This document shows positions 6,557-8,767 of a stretch of 8,767 nt of DNA, piece after piece. The translations under genes and the position numbers were made by a program. The stretch covers positions 1 through 8,767 of the forward strand of contig JAPYQE010000263.1 of assembly GCA_029941315.1 (NCBI GenBank). The letters run 5' to 3'. This DNA comes from GCA-2724215 sp015660315 (GTDB taxonomy: Bacteria > Latescibacterota > UBA2968 > UBA8231). The notes beneath the pieces were generated by a model. It worked only from the letters and a program-made list of their open reading frames with translations. It did not search any database and was not told the DNA's origin. Within the stretch, counting starts at the first letter, position 1, and each line of letters begins with the position of its first letter.

Positions 6557-7492
6557 ATGAGCGAAAATGCACATCACAAAGTTATTATCATCGGTTCGGG
6601 CCCGGCCGGGCTCACCGCGGCCCTCTATGCCGCGCGGGCCGATTTGCCACCGCTGGTCCTCGAGGGCTTGCAGCCGGGCGGGCAGTTGACGATTACCACC
6701 GACGTGGAAAACTATCCGGGCTTCCCCGAGGGCATTATGGGGCCGGAACTGATGGACCAGATGCGCAAGCAGGCTCAGCGTTTTGGCGCCGAGTGCATGT
6801 TCAAGATCGCGACGGAGGTCGATTTTTCGCAGCGGCCCTTTAAAGTCAAAACCGATGATGCCGAATATACCGGCGATTCGGTGATTATCGCGACCGGGGC
6901 CACGGCGAGGTTGTTGGGTTTGGAGTCGGAGACCCGGCTGATGGGACACGGGGTTTCGGCCTGCGCGACCTGCGATGGGTTTTTCTTCCGTGACAAGGAG
7001 CTAATCGTCGTCGGTGGTGGTGATTCGGCGATGGAGGAAGGCACCTATCTGACGAAGTTCGCGTCGAAGGTGACGATCGTGCACCGCCGCGAGGAGTTTC
7101 GCGCCTCGAAAATTATGCTCAAACGCGCGCAAGAAAACGACAAAGTCGATTTCCTGCTCAACGCCACGATCGAGGAAATATTAGACACGGATGATGGCTT
7201 GTCGGTGCGCGGCGTAGTATTGACGGATACGCAGACGGGAGAAACTCGCGAAATGGCCTGCGATGGCGTTTTTATGGCGATCGGTCACGTGCCCAATTCT
7301 AAGATCTTCAACGGCATGTTGGATATGGACGAGCAAGGGTATTTGATCACTAAGCCCGATTCGACGGCGACAAATATCGAAGGGGTGTTCGCCTGTGGAG
7401 ATGTGCAGGATACGGTGTACCGGCAGGCGGTGACGGCGGCGGGGACAGGGTGCATGGCGGCGATTGAAGCTGAGCGATTTTTGGCGCATTAG
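6557..7492 (+). CDS. trxB: Thioredoxin reductase (NADPH)
   Basis: A 311-residue FAD flavoenzyme that passes electrons from NADPH to thioredoxin in the cytosol, at normal low-molecular-weight TrxB length. Visible in order: FAD dinucleotide fold GSGPAG (13-18), GGQL (41-44) with ENYPGFPEG (51-59), the redox dithiol CATC (136-139) followed by DG, the NADPH fold GGGDSA (153-158), and HRREEFRAS (176-184), whose arginines bind the 2'-phosphate of NADPH. GVFACGDVQD (277-286) is the second FAD motif and YRQAVTAAGTG (288-298) contacts the flavin. All residues needed for activity are present, unlike the ferredoxin/flavin-type relatives that lack the dithiol or the HRRxxxR site. The ATG is preceded by AAGGGA at a spacing of five bases. 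The gene ends about 90 bp before a terminator hairpin. Confidence 0.97.
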   Translation: MSENAHHKVIIIGSGPAGLTAALYAARADLPPLVLEGLQPGGQLTITTDVENYPGFPEGIMGPELMDQMRKQAQRFGAECMFKIATEVDFSQRPFKVKTDDAEYTGDSVIIATGATARLLGLESETRLMGHGVSACATCDGFFFRDKELIVVGGGDSAMEEGTYLTKFASKVTIVHRREEFRASKIMLKRAQENDKVDFLLNATIEEILDTDDGLSVRGVVLTDTQTGETREMACDGVFMAIGHVPNSKIFNGMLDMDEQGYLITKPDSTATNIEGVFACGDVQDTVYRQAVTAAGTGCMAAIEAERFLAH

Positions 7493-7583
7493 CAGTCTGC
7501 GGCGGTCGGCGTGGTGCTGTAGATAGTGGATGGGTAGGAACTTTAGTAATGTGCTTTTAGTGAAGTAAATGCAAATAAATATT

Positions 7584-7620
7584 GGGCTGGCCTAATGTAA
7601 ATTGGGTCGGCCCTTTATAT
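7584..7620 (+). terminator. Hairpin terminator or 5' regulatory hairpin between trxB and ksgA
   Basis: As RNA, GGGCUGGCCU (7584-7593) pairs with GGGUCGGCCC (7604-7613) through ten pairs, three of them G-U. AAU/AUU then close the stem to a GUAA tetraloop. TTTATATT follows at once, so it has terminator form for trxB transcripts. It is unusual in ending only 8 bases before a GTG and 14 before the ATG of ksgA. It therefore covers the place where a ksgA ribosome-binding site would be and leaves no room for a ksgA promoter downstream of it. Confidence 0.7.
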
Positions 7621-7627
7621 TGTGAGT

Positions 7628-8437
7628 ATGAAAAAAATAGAGGAATACGGCATTCAGCCGAATAAGAAGCTTGGGCAGAATTTTCTCAATGACAGCGGTG
7701 TGCTGCGGCGGGAAGTAGCCTATGCGGAGATTGGGCCGGAGGATACGGTGTTGGAGATTGGGCCGGGTATTGGCAATCTGACGGAGTTGTTGTTGGGCAA
7801 GGCGGCTAAGGTCATAGCGGTGGAGCAGGATCGGCAGTTTAGCAAGTGTCTGGGGGATTTGCAAAAACAGCATTCGCATTTGTCGCTGTTGTGGGGAGAT
7901 GCGTTGCGGGTGGGGTTGCCGCGTTTTGACAAGGTGGTGGCGAACCTGCCCTATCATGTGGCTTTGCCGATTATCTTTAGATTGCTGGAACAGCGTTTTG
8001 ACCGGGCGGTGTTGATGGTGCAGAAAAGATTAGCCGAACGCATGTGCGCTGGGGTGGGAGAGCATGGCTATTGTCGGATGGGGATAACCGTCGGGCGGGT
8101 GGCGAAGGTCGATATGGTTGAGAAGATTCGCTCGGATGCCTTTGTCCCTGAGCCCGACGTCGAGAGCGCGATTGTGAAAATCGAACGCAGTAAACCCAAT
8201 TTCGCCGTGCCGTCGGAAGATTTCTTTAAGCAGGTATTAGAAGCACTTTTTGCCCATCGCGACGAATCGTTGCAACGCGTATTGGAAAAGAGCCGCGATC
8301 GAAACTTGCCGTCCGCTGCTTTGGCCAAGCTAGGTAAAAAGCTTAAGAACAAGCAGATATTTCGGCTTACCCCGCGCGAATTTGGCGAAATTACTCGGGT
8401 TATGTGGGAAGTTGGAGAAAGAAAAATAAAACGATAA
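7628..8437 (+). CDS. rsmA: 16S rRNA (adenine1518/1519-N6) dimethyltransferase, divergent KsgA/Dim1
   Basis: A SAM-dependent methyltransferase of the KsgA/RsmA/Dim1 family, which dimethylates two adjacent adenines in the 3' hairpin of small-subunit rRNA late in 30S assembly. The protein has 269 residues from the ATG at 7628, or 271 from a GTG at 7622. Numbered from the GTG: KKLGQNFLND (15-24, family signature), VLEIGPGIGNLTELL (43-57, SAM motif I), Glu68 in AVEQD, GDA (92-94), and motif IV NLPYHVALPI (108-117). MVQKRLAERM (132-141) and FVPEPDVESAIVKI (174-187) match the family. The C-terminal helical domain has LFAHRDESLQRVL where E. coli KsgA has a FxxRRKxxRN-type helix, and ends in LTPREFGEI. 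The 'LF-HR' pattern recalls archaeal Dim1. Neither start has a Shine-Dalgarno, and a stable hairpin sits directly upstream. Confidence 0.9.
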   Translation: MKKIEEYGIQPNKKLGQNFLNDSGVLRREVAYAEIGPEDTVLEIGPGIGNLTELLLGKAAKVIAVEQDRQFSKCLGDLQKQHSHLSLLWGDALRVGLPRFDKVVANLPYHVALPIIFRLLEQRFDRAVLMVQKRLAERMCAGVGEHGYCRMGITVGRVAKVDMVEKIRSDAFVPEPDVESAIVKIERSKPNFAVPSEDFFKQVLEALFAHRDESLQRVLEKSRDRNLPSAALAKLGKKLKNKQIFRLTPREFGEITRVMWEVGERKIKR

Positions 8438-8470
8438 GATAAGGAAGCCAGATATCGATACTTCGATTAG

Positions 8471-8767
8471 AGAGCTACGGCGAAGTCGGTCTTTCTCATC
8501 GACAACTACGAGGATTTTGTGCATGTGCAAAGCGAGGCGGCGCATAGGAATATGGCGAGAAGCTATTCCTACGACGCGCACGGAGAGGGCGAGATGTCGC
8601 TGCGCAGCCATCCTGCTGAGATCCCGAGCATATAAAGAGCGAGGTGCAAGACCGGCTCGCTAGCGCTGGGGTGGAAGTCATCAAAGCACGGATTACGCAT
8701 TTGGCCTATGCGCCTGAAAGCGACGACGAGTTGCGTAGTATTAACGCGCAGATTGAGTTCGTACTGC
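8471..8767 (+). pseudogene. Truncated, frameshifted SPFH/band-7 domain protein, runs off window
   Basis: After an in-frame TAG (8468-8470) the reading from 8474 gives ATAKSVFLIDNYEDFVHVQ and goes on through a YDAHGEGEMSLRSHPAEI segment to a TAA at 8633-8635. In the -1 frame from about 8626 it carries on as EHIKSEVQDRLASAGVEV, then KARITHLAYAPE, and stays open to the right edge. Joined, the pieces match the core of bacterial SPFH (stomatin/prohibitin/flotillin/HflK-like) proteins, with 'VDNYEDFV', a paired-helix stretch and 'AGVEV-EARI-HLAYAPE'. Such proteins form membrane-associated rings. The N-terminal membrane anchor and first part of the domain are absent before 8471, and the join needs one lost or two gained bases. 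After LAYAPE the sequence (SDDELRSINAQIEFVL) leaves the usual pattern. A decayed gene is the simplest reading; a sequencing error could explain the shift but not the missing N-terminus. Confidence 0.65.

Noticed and set aside
6517..6558. Direct repeat GATCTAAT (6517-6524 and 6551-6558) and ATTTTG/CAAAAT inverted repeat before trxB
   Set aside because: Short, AT-rich and with no flanking mobile or operator structure; likely chance, though the second copy overlaps the trxB start.

Overview
The window reads as bacterial chromosome of moderate to fairly high GC: dense single-copy metabolic genes, short intergenic gaps, bacterial-type thioredoxin reductase and two or three rho-independent terminators. 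No rRNA, tRNA, CRISPR array, complete insertion sequence or phage gene is visible. I cannot name the organism. The mix of genes (a lone molybdenum hydroxylase large subunit, a two-part RidA-like protein, a divergent KsgA) looks like an uncultivated or little-studied bacterium, but that is an impression only.

Layout from left to right. (1) Minus strand, 3348 to 1: a xanthine dehydrogenase-family molybdopterin-binding subunit (1039-3348) followed by a strong terminator (about 971-1019), then an inositol monophosphatase-family protein (104-958). The stop codon of that gene overlaps the start of a DapA/NanA-type aldolase, which runs off the left edge (1-107). (2) A 140-180 bp divergent region (3349-3527) separates the molybdoenzyme from a plus-strand Sfp-type phosphopantetheinyl transferase (3528-4247). 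The transferase converges on, and shares stop-codon bases with, a minus-strand RidA-like protein (4244-4993). (3) A 517 bp stretch without an intact gene (4994-5510) holds what looks like a frameshifted minus-strand gene remnant, a small hairpin plus T-run and a candidate promoter. (4) Plus strand: a D-2-hydroxyacid dehydrogenase (5511-6500), thioredoxin reductase trxB (6557-7492), a hairpin terminator (7584-7620) lying almost against the start of rRNA adenine dimethyltransferase ksgA/rsmA (7628-8437), and a broken SPFH/band-7 gene (8471-8767) that reaches the right edge.

How the genes fit together: most are separate housekeeping or small-molecule functions. TrxB is redox housekeeping, KsgA is ribosome maturation, the PPTase activates carrier proteins, and RidA-like proteins detoxify reactive enamines/imines. 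The hydroxyacid dehydrogenase reduces 2-keto acids. The IMPase-like and DapA-like genes look translationally coupled. I find no convincing evidence of a new multi-gene system. The best second-look items are the hairpin against the ksgA start, the two decaying genes, the orphan molybdenum hydroxylase subunit, the divergent KsgA C-terminal domain and the long RidA-like protein.
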